A stretch of 64,000 nt of DNA from Clostridiales bacterium (GTDB lineage Bacteria; Bacillota; Clostridia; Christensenellales; Borkfalkiaceae), in contig SVHT01000009.1 in NCBI GenBank assembly GCA_015055615.1, positions 1 through 64,000 of the forward strand, read 5' to 3'. Each line of letters opens with the position of its first letter. Position 1 is the first letter of the stretch. The notes under the pieces were generated by a model. That model worked only from the letters and a program-made list of their open reading frames with translations. It was not told where the DNA came from and did not search any database. Positions 35,684 to 43,592 of the stretch are shown here, piece by piece. The translations under genes and the position numbers were made by a program.

Positions 35684-36844
35684 TTAGTTCTTGCTTTCCG
35701 TCGGTGTAGTTTTGCTGTTTTGAAGGGAAAGAAGCGTTTTTACAAAAGTCTTAGAGGACAAAACAAAGATTCCTGCAACCACGACCAGCGCGACGTCGAT
35801 AAACACGTAGGCATTATAGCCTAAGCTGTATGCCCAGACGTTTTGTCCCTCGGCATATGCCTCAAAGGCGAGCGCGCCCGAAAGGACGTGGCAGACGAAA
35901 CGCATTGTTCCTGCAAGGCATGCGCCGAGCGCGAATTTGACCTGCGGAGCTTTGCGCAAGGCGTGAAGGGAACGGAAAATCCCTGCCAAGCCAACGGCGG
36001 AAAAGGCGATAGGATAATCGAGCAAAAATTGGGCGGGATGAATAATCCACGGGTCTTGCAGCGCTTGCAACGTGCCGTACACAAACCCGACGAATACGCC
36101 TTTTTTCATGCCGAAAATGTAGGCGTAGAGCATTACGGGGAAAAGGCTGACGAGGGTGACGCTACCTCCTGCGGGCATATCCCACAGCTTGATATAGGAC
36201 AGAGCGTAGCTCATGGCGACGCAAATCCCCGCATAGGCGAGCGCGCGACTGTTAAACCCAAGTTTTTCCTTGTCGATAAAGGTCAATCCGACGATAAGGA
36301 CGACGGTAAAGCCCGCCGAAAGATACAAGGCGACTTGTTTTACCGTAGCGGAATCGGAATTGTAATACCCGTCGTTTGCGATTTTTTCTTTGTAGTAAAG
36401 CGCAAGGCAAATCAACACGAAAAGGAGCGCGAGCGCGCAGAGGATTCCGCCGACAAGCCCAACGAGTTTTTTCTTGCTCGGGGCGCATTTTGCGACGATA
36501 GAAAACGTCGTCAGAGCGCACAGAGCTACGGACGTCAATACGATTAAGGGCAGTAAAACCAACCGCACTAAAATCCGTTTGTCCAGCCAATTTTCTTCTG
36601 CGTAGCTATCGCTGTAATTTTTGGCGATATCCAAGGCGAAAAAGACGATGGCAAGGACGAGCAGAAAAGCCGCCAAACCGAACGCAAGCCATTTGCAAAC
36701 GGGCGCGAAAGCCGTTCGTTTGACAAGAAAGATAATCAATCCGCAAAGCAGTACTGCGGCGATTACGCCAATGGTCAGCCATTTTGCAATGGGCTCGAAC
36801 TTTTCAACGGCATACACCGCAGAAAGAAGGGAAGAGAGAAACAT
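35684..36844 (-). CDS. thiT: ThiT thiamine transporter with extra N-terminal membrane region
   Basis: A 386-residue membrane protein. The C-terminal 190 residues are the thiamine-binding S component ThiT of ECF transporters: YIKLWDMPAGGSVTLVSLFP near 220-239, FGMKKGVFVGFVYGTLQA, HPAQFLLDYPIAF and GTMRFVCHVLSG. About 200 residues with five or six extra helices precede it (IGVIAAVLLCGLIIFLV and on), twice the usual length. A TPP riboswitch with terminator lies in its leader. AAGGAGG precedes the ATG. The ECF energy module is not in the window. Confidence 0.9.
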   Translation of the reverse strand: MFLSSLLSAVYAVEKFEPIAKWLTIGVIAAVLLCGLIIFLVKRTAFAPVCKWLAFGLAAFLLVLAIVFFALDIAKNYSDSYAEENWLDKRILVRLVLLPLIVLTSVALCALTTFSIVAKCAPSKKKLVGLVGGILCALALLFVLICLALYYKEKIANDGYYNSDSATVKQVALYLSAGFTVVLIVGLTFIDKEKLGFNSRALAYAGICVAMSYALSYIKLWDMPAGGSVTLVSLFPVMLYAYIFGMKKGVFVGFVYGTLQALQDPWIIHPAQFLLDYPIAFSAVGLAGIFRSLHALRKAPQVKFALGACLAGTMRFVCHVLSGALAFEAYAEGQNVWAYSLGYNAYVFIDVALVVVAGIFVLSSKTFVKTLLSLQNSKTTPTESKN

Positions 36845-36884
36845 AAAAAACCTCCTTTTTTCCGCCGTACGCGCTTTTTAGAAA

Positions 36885-36930
36885 AAGAAAAACGCCCCTG
36901 TTTGCGAACAATCGCAAAATCGTCGGGCGT
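36885..36930 (-). terminator. Expression-platform terminator of the TPP riboswitch
   Basis: On the minus strand ACGCCC (36930-36925) pairs with GGGCGT (36897-36892), with a second helix TTTGCGA/TCGCAAA inside, followed by a T-rich run. It sits between aptamer and thiT. Confidence 0.78.
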
Positions 36931-36987
36931 GCAATTTCTTCTTTACCCCCCTATACGTGTTGCAACGAACACGGAAAAAGGGAAAAA

Positions 36988-37071
36988 CGGTTATCGATCT
37001 CTCGCTCAAGTATTACCTTGCCGATTCAAATGGTATAATCTCAGCCTTTGACAGGCACCCACGACGGATAA
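36988..37071 (-). promoter_or_regulatory. TPP riboswitch (THI element)
   Basis: Read on the minus strand it has P1 TTATC...GATAA, then GGGTGCC, GGCTGAGAT, ACCATTTGAATCGG, GGTAATAC and TTGAGCGAGAGATCG, in the order of the TPP aptamer. High TPP should favour the downstream terminator and shut off thiamine uptake. Confidence 0.9.
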
Positions 37072-37127
37072 TTAAATTTTTTTGGTTTTGCCCCAACGCA
37101 TTTGTTGTGGCGTTACCTTTATATGTT

Positions 37128-37157
37128 TATTATAGACCACAAAGGACCAAAAGTCAA
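37128..37157. promoter_or_regulatory. Divergent promoters for thiT and yfbR
   Basis: Minus strand: TTGACT (37157-37152), 17 bp, TATAAT (37134-37129), for the thiT leader. Plus strand: TATTAT at 37128-37133 with TTGTGG at 37105-37110 and a 17-bp spacer could drive the nucleotidase gene. The two -10 boxes occupy almost the same bases. Confidence 0.7.
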
Positions 37158-37187
37158 GCCTTTGGGTAAAAAAAGGAGTAAAAAATT

Positions 37188-37772
37188 ATGCGCCACGATT
37201 TTTACGCTTATATGGACAGAATGAAATACATCAAACGTTGGCAGTTGATGCGTTCCACGCGCGAAGAAAATATCATGGAACACTCGCAATCGGTTGCGCT
37301 TTTGTCCCACGCGCTCGTCACCATACACAACGACGTGTTCGGTGGCAAGGCAGACGTTTTGAAGACGGTGCTGTATGCGATGTATCACGAAACGAGCGAA
37401 GTTTTGACGGGGGATTTGCCCACGCCGATTAAGTATTACAACAACAGCATTCACGGCGCGTATAAGGAATTGGAAAAGAGCGCTTGCGAAAAAATGGCGG
37501 GTATGCTCCCCGAAGAAATGCAAAAAGGGATTGCCCCTTTCGTACTTGCAGATGAGAGTAGTGTAGAGTACCGCCTCGTCAAGGCGGCGGACCGTTTGGC
37601 GGCGTATATCAAATGCGCGGAAGAGCTCCGCAGCGGTAACAGCGAATTTATTAAGGCGAAAAAGAGCATCGAGGAGGATTTGCATGCGCGCAATATGCCC
37701 GAGGTGGAATATTTCTTCGAGCATTTTGTTCCGTCTTTTGAACTGTCTTTGGACGAATTGGAAGGATTTTAA
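37188..37772 (+). CDS. YfbR-like HD-family 5'-deoxynucleotidase
   Basis: A 194-residue HD-superfamily enzyme resembling YfbR, which removes phosphate from deoxynucleoside monophosphates. RW (17-18), EHS (31-33), the metal motif near 67 and TGDLPTPIKYY (74-84) align with YfbR, and AADRLAAY supplies a later aspartate. The metal motif reads HETSE (67-71) rather than the classic HDxSE, so the defining Asp of HD is Glu. AAAGGAG precedes the ATG. It is followed by the beta-mannosidase after 18 bases, a likely two-gene unit without clear functional link. Confidence 0.85.
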   Translation: MRHDFYAYMDRMKYIKRWQLMRSTREENIMEHSQSVALLSHALVTIHNDVFGGKADVLKTVLYAMYHETSEVLTGDLPTPIKYYNNSIHGAYKELEKSACEKMAGMLPEEMQKGIAPFVLADESSVEYRLVKAADRLAAYIKCAEELRSGNSEFIKAKKSIEEDLHARNMPEVEYFFEHFVPSFELSLDELEGF

Positions 37773-37790
37773 ACAAGAGAGGAGAGCGTT

Positions 37791-40193
37791 ATGGAAAAGT
37801 TTTTACTTAACGGGAAATGGAAGATTCAGAGCAATACTTACGATACGGTAGGGGACGTACCCGGTTCGGTGTATTCTGCGTTATTGCAAAACGGGCTGAT
37901 GGAAGACCCCTTTTATCGGGATAACGAAAGAAAAGCTTTGGCAATTATGGACGAAGAATTCGTCTTCACCAAGGAGTTTTCGTACGCGAAAAAATCGAAA
38001 AATATCCTGCTCGTTTGCGAGGGGATAGACACTCTTTGCGATTTGTATATCAACGGGCGTTTCGTCGCGCATACGGACAATATGCACCGCGCTTACTATT
38101 TTGACGTTACGCAGTATTTGGTAGACGGCAACAACGTAATCAAGGCAGTTTTCCCTCCGTACGACGCATACATTAAAGCGAAACATAAGGAAAAGAGCAT
38201 CAGCAGCGGTTCGTGTGCAACGATGGTGGGCTTTTCTTACGTGCGCAAAGCCAGTTATATGAGTGGTTGGGATTGGGGCCCTATGCTCCCCGACGCAGGG
38301 ATATGGAAGGATATCTATCTTATCGACGGCGACCTGCCCCGCATTACGGACGTGCGAATTTTGCAACGGCACGAAAACGGACGGGTGTTCGTTAGCGTTA
38401 CGGCGGAAACGAGTATTCCTACGGAAACAAACTTGAAAATCATTACTCCCGACGGCGAAGAAATTTCGATTGCAAACGGCGTGGAAACGGAGATAAAAAA
38501 TCCCCAGCTTTGGTGGCCGAACGGATATGGAAAACAACCCCTTTACCGCGTGGTTGCCGAGTGTTTATTCGGCGGAAAAGCCGTGGACGTCAGCGAGAAA
38601 AAAATCGGGCTTCGCACGCTTGTTGTCAGCCGTGAAAAGGACGAGTGGGGGGAAGAATTCTGCTACAAAATCAACGGTGTAAAAATCTTTGCAATGGGCG
38701 CGGATTATATCCCCGAGGATAATATTTTAAGCAGACTCAATCGCGATAGAACGAAAAAGCTGTTGGAAGATTGTATCTTTGCCAACTTTAACTCTATTCG
38801 CGTTTGGGGAGGCGGTTTTTATCCGCACGACTACTTCTTTGAACTGTGCGACGAAATGGGTATTATCGTCTTTATGGATATGATGTTCGCTTGTTCCGCC
38901 TATCCTTGGGACGAAGAGTTTTTTGAAAACATATCCGTTGAGGTGGAAGAAAACTTAAAGCGTATCCGTCATCACGCGTGCATAGGCGTTCTTTCTGGCA
39001 ATAACGAAATCGAAGAAGAGGCGGGGATTCCCGATTGGTGGACGAAGGAAGAAAAGGCGGGCTATTTAACGATGGCAGAGTTTGTAATTCCGCATATCGT
39101 GAAAAAAGTGTGTCCTGAAATATCCTTTGTGTCGTCCTCCCCGTCGTCGCATGGCTTTTATGATAATCCGCAAGATGAAAACGTAGGCGACCAGCATTAT
39201 TGGCAGGTATGGCACGGAAATCTGCCTTTTAGCGAATATCGAAAGCATTATTTCAGATTTTTAAGCGAATTTGGATTCCAATCCTTCCCGTCGATAAAAA
39301 CGATTGAGGAATTTACGTTGCCCGAGGATAGAAACCCGTTTAGCGCGGTGATGGAATTGCACCAGAGAAACGCGTCGGCAAACGGCAAAATCTTAAATTA
39401 CCTTTCGCAAACCTATCTGTACCCGTCCAAGTTTGAAAATTTGGTATATGCGTCGCAACTTTTGCAAGCGGAAGCAATCAAATACGGCGTAGAGCATTTG
39501 CGTCGCAACCGCGGTAGGTGTATGGGTGCGCTGTATTGGCAGCTCAACGATTGCTGGCCCGTTGCAAGCTGGTCGAGCGTTGACGGCAACGGCAGATATA
39601 AGGCGTTGCATTACGAAGCGAAACGGTTTTTCGAGCCGATACATATCTCTTGCGAAGAAACGGGCGAATATTCCACGCGTAAGGATATCACGGACGAGCG
39701 GTATTACGGCTATGAAACCAAGGCGAAAATTTTCGTCAACAACGATACGCTGACGGACGTTGCGGGCGAAGTCGAGTGGTCACTCCGCGCAAACGACGGC
39801 GCAGTTTTGCAGAGCGGTAAGGCAGATTTGTCGGTGAAAGCGCTCTCGTACGCAAGCTTGGACGAAATCGATTTTTGCAAAACGGACGTTAGAAGAAACT
39901 ACTTATCGTTCTCGTTCAGGGTAAACGGGGGAATCGTTTCTGCGGGAACGGTGTTGTTTACGAAACCCAAGCATTATCAATTCCTCGATCCGAAAATCAA
40001 AGTGGAAAAGAGCGGGGACGAATTGATTATTACCGCCGACGCTTTCGCAAAATACGTTTATATCCGTAACGATAACGACAATTTGGTTTTGTCCGATAAC
40101 TTCTTCGATATGGATAAGGGGCAAAAGCGGGTAAAAATTATATCGGGCGAGGCGACCGATTTGAAGGCAAAATCGGTATACAATATCCGATAA
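37791..40193 (+). CDS. GH2 beta-mannosidase
   Basis: An 800-residue cytoplasmic GH2 enzyme. The N-terminal sandwich includes VPGSVYSALLQNGLMEDPFY and the region SYMSGWDWGPMLPDAGIWK typical of beta-mannosidases. The barrel has RVWGGGFYPHDYFFELCDE, the acid/base Glu406 in LSGNNEIEE and the nucleophile Glu493 in FLSEFGFQSFPS, then GALYWQLNDCWPVASW. No signal peptide, so it should act on imported manno-oligosaccharides. GAGGAG precedes the ATG. With the GH94 and LacZ genes it points to use of plant or host glycans. Confidence 0.92.
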   Translation: MEKFLLNGKWKIQSNTYDTVGDVPGSVYSALLQNGLMEDPFYRDNERKALAIMDEEFVFTKEFSYAKKSKNILLVCEGIDTLCDLYINGRFVAHTDNMHRAYYFDVTQYLVDGNNVIKAVFPPYDAYIKAKHKEKSISSGSCATMVGFSYVRKASYMSGWDWGPMLPDAGIWKDIYLIDGDLPRITDVRILQRHENGRVFVSVTAETSIPTETNLKIITPDGEEISIANGVETEIKNPQLWWPNGYGKQPLYRVVAECLFGGKAVDVSEKKIGLRTLVVSREKDEWGEEFCYKINGVKIFAMGADYIPEDNILSRLNRDRTKKLLEDCIFANFNSIRVWGGGFYPHDYFFELCDEMGIIVFMDMMFACSAYPWDEEFFENISVEVEENLKRIRHHACIGVLSGNNEIEEEAGIPDWWTKEEKAGYLTMAEFVIPHIVKKVCPEISFVSSSPSSHGFYDNPQDENVGDQHYWQVWHGNLPFSEYRKHYFRFLSEFGFQSFPSIKTIEEFTLPEDRNPFSAVMELHQRNASANGKILNYLSQTYLYPSKFENLVYASQLLQAEAIKYGVEHLRRNRGRCMGALYWQLNDCWPVASWSSVDGNGRYKALHYEAKRFFEPIHISCEETGEYSTRKDITDERYYGYETKAKIFVNNDTLTDVAGEVEWSLRANDGAVLQSGKADLSVKALSYASLDEIDFCKTDVRRNYLSFSFRVNGGIVSAGTVLFTKPKHYQFLDPKIKVEKSGDELIITADAFAKYVYIRNDNDNLVLSDNFFDMDKGQKRVKIISGEATDLKAKSVYNIR

Positions 40194-40213
40194 AACAAAA
40201 ACATAAAAGGCGA

Positions 40214-40250
40214 AGTGCGCTCGGCGGATAGTCGGGCGCGCTTTTTTTGC
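40214..40250 (+). terminator. Terminator of the beta-mannosidase gene
   Basis: AGTGCGCTCG against CGGGCGCGCT with wobble pairs, followed by seven Ts. Confidence 0.8.
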
Positions 40251-40257
40251 GGAACAC

Positions 40258-40286
40258 TTGACATTTTCTTGTGGATATGTTACACT
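40258..40286 (+). promoter_or_regulatory. Promoter for the FtsK-like/mutY unit
   Basis: TTGACA (40258-40263), 17 bp, TACACT (40281-40286). Confidence 0.7.
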
Positions 40287-40317
40287 TAAAAGAAGAAAAA
40301 AGAAAGGAAACACGACG

Positions 40318-41067
40318 ATGAATATGGAAGAATACGTGGCGTCCTTGGCGAATTTGTGCGCGGACGAAACGAAGTTAAAGGAATTGCGAAAAGGCTTGCC
40401 TTTGGGTAGGGACGTTGTGGAAAATATCGTGCTTGCGCAAAAGCGCGAACGGCCCTTAACCGTGCGCCATACCTGCGTGACGGGGGGACAGCGCTCCAAT
40501 TTTATCTGCCGTATGCTGTTGACGATTTCCCGTTTGTATACCCGCGAAGAGGCGTGTTTTTTGATAATATCGCCTAAGACGGAATATGGGGAATTGATGC
40601 GCGCAAACGCAATGGACGTTGCCGTGCCGTACATTTTTACCAAAGAAGATTTGGCGTTGGCGGTTGCTACGGTTAAGGAATTGCTCTCGCAACGTCAAAC
40701 GGGGCGCGGATATCCTAGGCTCTTCCTTGTATTGGACGGTTTAGAGCGTATTGACGGCTGTAACGTAAACGGCGATTTGGAGGAATATCGCGAAATTTTT
40801 GATTTGTTCAAGCGTAACGCGGACGTGGACGTCATCACGGGCGTGGATTTGATGAAGAGTATTTTCAGCGGTTATCCCGGCGCGTTTGTCGGCGTGGGGA
40901 ACTGTCTTGTCAGCCTGCGCGAGGAGGGCAAGGCGGACGTGACGTACGTCAACGAGGAAGGCGGGTTATCCTTGCCTACGCCCATTTCTTATCCAGCGCA
41001 ACCCTCTATTACGGAAACGGTCATTTTCTTGAATTCGCTTTCAAAGGCCGAGCCGAAAGCCGAATAA
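40318..41067 (+). CDS. FtsK/HerA-like protein lacking a P-loop
   Basis: A 249-residue protein whose course follows the ATPase core of FtsK/SpoIIIE-type proteins: RPLTVRHTCVTGGQRSNFIC where FtsK has a nucleotide loop, a helix ISRLYTREEACFLIISPKTEYGELM like the FILIDPKxxEL strand, a TKEDLALAVATVKELLSQR stretch, and LFLVLDGLERI (near 135-145) as a Walker B-like strand. The Walker A is missing: TGGQRSNF (55-62) lacks GKS/T. It probably cannot bind ATP in the normal way. It starts after AAAGGAAACACGACG and is followed seven bases later by mutY. Relation to FtsK is my reading, not proven. Confidence 0.55.
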   Translation: MNMEEYVASLANLCADETKLKELRKGLPLGRDVVENIVLAQKRERPLTVRHTCVTGGQRSNFICRMLLTISRLYTREEACFLIISPKTEYGELMRANAMDVAVPYIFTKEDLALAVATVKELLSQRQTGRGYPRLFLVLDGLERIDGCNVNGDLEEYREIFDLFKRNADVDVITGVDLMKSIFSGYPGAFVGVGNCLVSLREEGKADVTYVNEEGGLSLPTPISYPAQPSITETVIFLNSLSKAEPKAE

Positions 41068-41073
41068 GTACAT

Positions 41074-42123
41074 ATGGAAAAAACAGCGAAATTTGACTTT
41101 CATTGCATACCGTCCCCCCTCCTTTCGTGGTATGGGGAGAACAAACGCGACCTTCCGTGGCGAAGAGAGCCCACCCCGTATCGGGTATGGGTGTCCGAGA
41201 TTATGCTCCAACAAACGCGTGTGGAGGCGGTTAAGGAATACTATCTTCGCTTTATGGAGCAGTTGCCCACGGTGTACGACCTTGCCACGTGCGAAGAGGA
41301 AAAGCTGTTAAAGCTGTGGGAAGGCTTGGGGTATTACAGCCGAGCAAGAAACCTGCAAAAGGCGGCGCAACAAATTGTGAGGGAACACGACGGCGTTTTT
41401 CCGACGACGGTGGAATCCTTAAAAACGCTACCCGGGGTAGGGTCTTATACGGCAGGCGCGATTGCGTCGATTGCCTACGGAATGCCCGTGGCGGCGGTGG
41501 ACGGCAACGTTTTTCGTGTGTGTTCGCGTTTGGAGGAAAACGGCGCGGTGATATCCGACCCGAAATACCGTAAATATTTAGAGGAAACTTTGTCGGGCGT
41601 GTATCCGCCCGCGGGAAAGGCTTGCGCCGATTTCACGCAGAGCTTGTTCGAGCTTGGCGCACTCGTATGCAAACCGCAAAACCCCGATTGCGCGCGGTGT
41701 CCCTTAAAGGGGATTTGTCGAGCCTATCAAAACGGCACGCAAAGCGAATACCCCGTCCTTCCGCGAAAGGCGGAAAAAAGGCAAGAACGGGTATACGTGT
41801 ACCTGATTGAAACGCCCGAGGGCTTTTGTATCCGTCGCCGTGAAGAGGGCGTTTTGCGCGGTATGAACGAGTTTCCGTCTGCGGTAATAACGGACGGTGA
41901 AACACCCGAAAATATCCTTAGTGAGTGGGGCGTGACCGCGTTCACCGAGATAAGACGACAAAAATTCACGCATATTTTCACGCATATCCGTTGGGAAATG
42001 CTGTGCGTTTGGGTGCGGACGGATTTTGCGCCGTTCGATACGTATACGTTAGACGAAATTTTAGACGAAATATCCCTGCCGACGGCGTTTAAACAATGCC
42101 TGCGGATTTTGGGCGAAAGATAA
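41074..42123 (+). CDS. mutY: A/G-specific adenine glycosylase MutY
   Basis: A 349-residue DNA repair enzyme that removes adenine opposite 8-oxoguanine. WVSEIMLQQTRVEAV holds the catalytic glutamate; LPGVGSYTAGAI is the helix-hairpin-helix and AVDGNVFRV holds the catalytic aspartate; CKPQNPDCARCPLKGIC carries 4Fe-4S ligands. The C-terminal Nudix-like 8-oxoG domain covers about 230-345. No good Shine-Dalgarno is seen; the ATG is seven bases after the previous stop, so it may be translated by coupling. Confidence 0.95.
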   Translation: MEKTAKFDFHCIPSPLLSWYGENKRDLPWRREPTPYRVWVSEIMLQQTRVEAVKEYYLRFMEQLPTVYDLATCEEEKLLKLWEGLGYYSRARNLQKAAQQIVREHDGVFPTTVESLKTLPGVGSYTAGAIASIAYGMPVAAVDGNVFRVCSRLEENGAVISDPKYRKYLEETLSGVYPPAGKACADFTQSLFELGALVCKPQNPDCARCPLKGICRAYQNGTQSEYPVLPRKAEKRQERVYVYLIETPEGFCIRRREEGVLRGMNEFPSAVITDGETPENILSEWGVTAFTEIRRQKFTHIFTHIRWEMLCVWVRTDFAPFDTYTLDEILDEISLPTAFKQCLRILGER

Positions 42124-42155
42124 AGGATAAAATAAAACAAACGGGAGATATAAAA

Positions 42156-42773
42156 ATGAAAGTATTGCTTGTAAACGGAAGCTGTCACGAAAAAGGTTGC
42201 ACGTACACCGCGCTTGCGGAAGTGGCAAAGGCGCTCAATGCAAACGGCGTAGAAACGGAAATTTATCAGCTTGGCGGTAAAAAAATCAGCGGCTGTAACG
42301 GCTGTTGGGCTTGCAAAAAAATCAAAAAATGCGTGGTGGAAGACGGTGTAAACGAGTTTGTGGAAAAGGCGGCGCAGTTCGACGGTTTCGTGTTCGGCTC
42401 GCCCGTATATTACGCGTCGGCGTCGGGGAACCTCGTCAGCTTTATGGACAGAGTTTTTTATAGCGGCGGCAAATTTTTGGCGTACAAGCCTGCTGCGGCG
42501 GTCGTTAGTTGCCGTAGAGCGGGCGCAAGCACGACCTTTGACGTAATTAATAAGTATTTTACGATTAACAATATGCCTATCGTGGGCTCTAATTATTGGA
42601 ACGAAATCCACGGCAACACGGCGGAAGAGGCGGAAAAGGACGAAGAGGGCTTGCAAACGATGCGTATCCTTGGCAACAATATGGCGTGGCTGTTAAAATG
42701 TCTGCAACTTGGTAAGGATGCAGGGGTGGAACCCGTCAAAGAACGCAAAATTATGACGAATTTTATCCGTTAA
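42156..42773 (+). CDS. Flavodoxin-fold NAD(P)H FMN reductase
   Basis: A 205-residue flavoprotein of the NADPH-dependent FMN reductase/WrbA-like group. VLLVNGSCHEKGCTYTALAE (3-22) is the FMN phosphate loop, SGCNGCWACKKIKKCVVEDG carries conserved cysteines, and VFGSPVYYASASGNLVSFMDR near 74-94 is the flavin region. The start at 42156 follows GGGAGA; an upstream ATG at 42096 lies inside mutY. A paralogue lies at 59680. Substrate unknown. Confidence 0.87.
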   Translation: MKVLLVNGSCHEKGCTYTALAEVAKALNANGVETEIYQLGGKKISGCNGCWACKKIKKCVVEDGVNEFVEKAAQFDGFVFGSPVYYASASGNLVSFMDRVFYSGGKFLAYKPAAAVVSCRRAGASTTFDVINKYFTINNMPIVGSNYWNEIHGNTAEEAEKDEEGLQTMRILGNNMAWLLKCLQLGKDAGVEPVKERKIMTNFIR

Positions 42774-42794
42774 AAGCGGAGTAGGAAACGACGA

Positions 42795-42825
42795 AAACGC
42801 TCCTATAAAAGGGGCGTTTCGCTTT
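42795..42825 (+). terminator. Weak terminator
   Basis: AAACGCTCC against GGGGCGTTT, with CGCTTTTT after it. Confidence 0.55.
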
Positions 42826-42835
42826 TTACAAAACG

Positions 42836-42878
42836 TTAACATTTTTTTAACGTGGCGATAATAGCGACGGGGTATAAT
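42836..42878 (+). promoter_or_regulatory. PhoP-like direct repeat and -10 before the response regulator
   Basis: TTAACA (42836-42841) and TTAACG (42847-42852) are 11 bp apart, the spacing of PhoP/PhoB-family boxes. TATAAT follows at 42873-42878, with no clear -35 of its own, as in activator-dependent promoters. It probably serves the response regulator gene at 42921. Confidence 0.65.
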
Positions 42879-42920
42879 TGGACTGTAAAATAGGAAAAAA
42901 GGCAAGGACGGTGCGAAATC

Positions 42921-43592
42921 ATGATAAAAATTTTGGTGGCGGAAGACGATAAAGCGATTAACGGCTTGGTCTGCACGTATTTGCGGAACAAAGGGTACGC
43001 GCCGACGGCGTGTTATGACGGCGAAGAGGCGCTTTCCGCTATGGAAAACAACACGTTTTCGATGATTATCAGCGATATTATGATGCCGAAAATGGACGGT
43101 TTTGAGCTTGCCGAGGCGATTCGCGCGGTGGATAAGCAGACGCCGATTTTATTTATGACGGCAAAGGACGACAAGCCTTCCAAGCTCTTTGCTTACACCC
43201 TCGGGGTGGACGATTACGTGGTAAAGCCCTTTGATATGGACGTGTTTATGATGAAAGTGGGGGCGCTGTTGCGTCGCGCGGGGATTGCTGAAACGCAGAG
43301 CTTGACGGTGGGCAATCTCACCATGGACGCCGAGGAACATACCGCGTATTTAGGGGGGAGCGAACTGCCCTTGACGGTGCGCGAATTCGACCTCTTGTTC
43401 AAGCTTTTGTCCTACCCCAAAAAGACGTTTACCCGTTCGGCGCTCATGTCCGAATTTTGGGATTACGATTCGTCGGCGACCTCGCGGACGGTGGACGTGT
43501 ATATGGCAAAGCTCCGTGAAAAGACGTCCGAATGCGACGGGTTCGAGATTGTGACGGTACACGGGCTGGGATACAAGGCGGTATTAAAATGA
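42921..43592 (+). CDS. OmpR/PhoB-family response regulator
   Basis: A 223-residue two-component regulator. Receiver domain 1-120 with the acidic pair EDD (8-10), phospho-acceptor Asp52 in IISDIMMPKMDG and MTAKDD; C-terminal winged helix from about 130 (LTVREFDLLFKLLSYPKKTFTR, SRTVDVYMAKLREK, TVHGLGYKA). The Shine-Dalgarno is weak. The stop overlaps the kinase start by four bases (ATGA). The direct repeat upstream suggests self-regulation. Confidence 0.95.
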   Translation: MIKILVAEDDKAINGLVCTYLRNKGYAPTACYDGEEALSAMENNTFSMIISDIMMPKMDGFELAEAIRAVDKQTPILFMTAKDDKPSKLFAYTLGVDDYVVKPFDMDVFMMKVGALLRRAGIAETQSLTVGNLTMDAEEHTAYLGGSELPLTVREFDLLFKLLSYPKKTFTRSALMSEFWDYDSSATSRTVDVYMAKLREKTSECDGFEIVTVHGLGYKAVLK

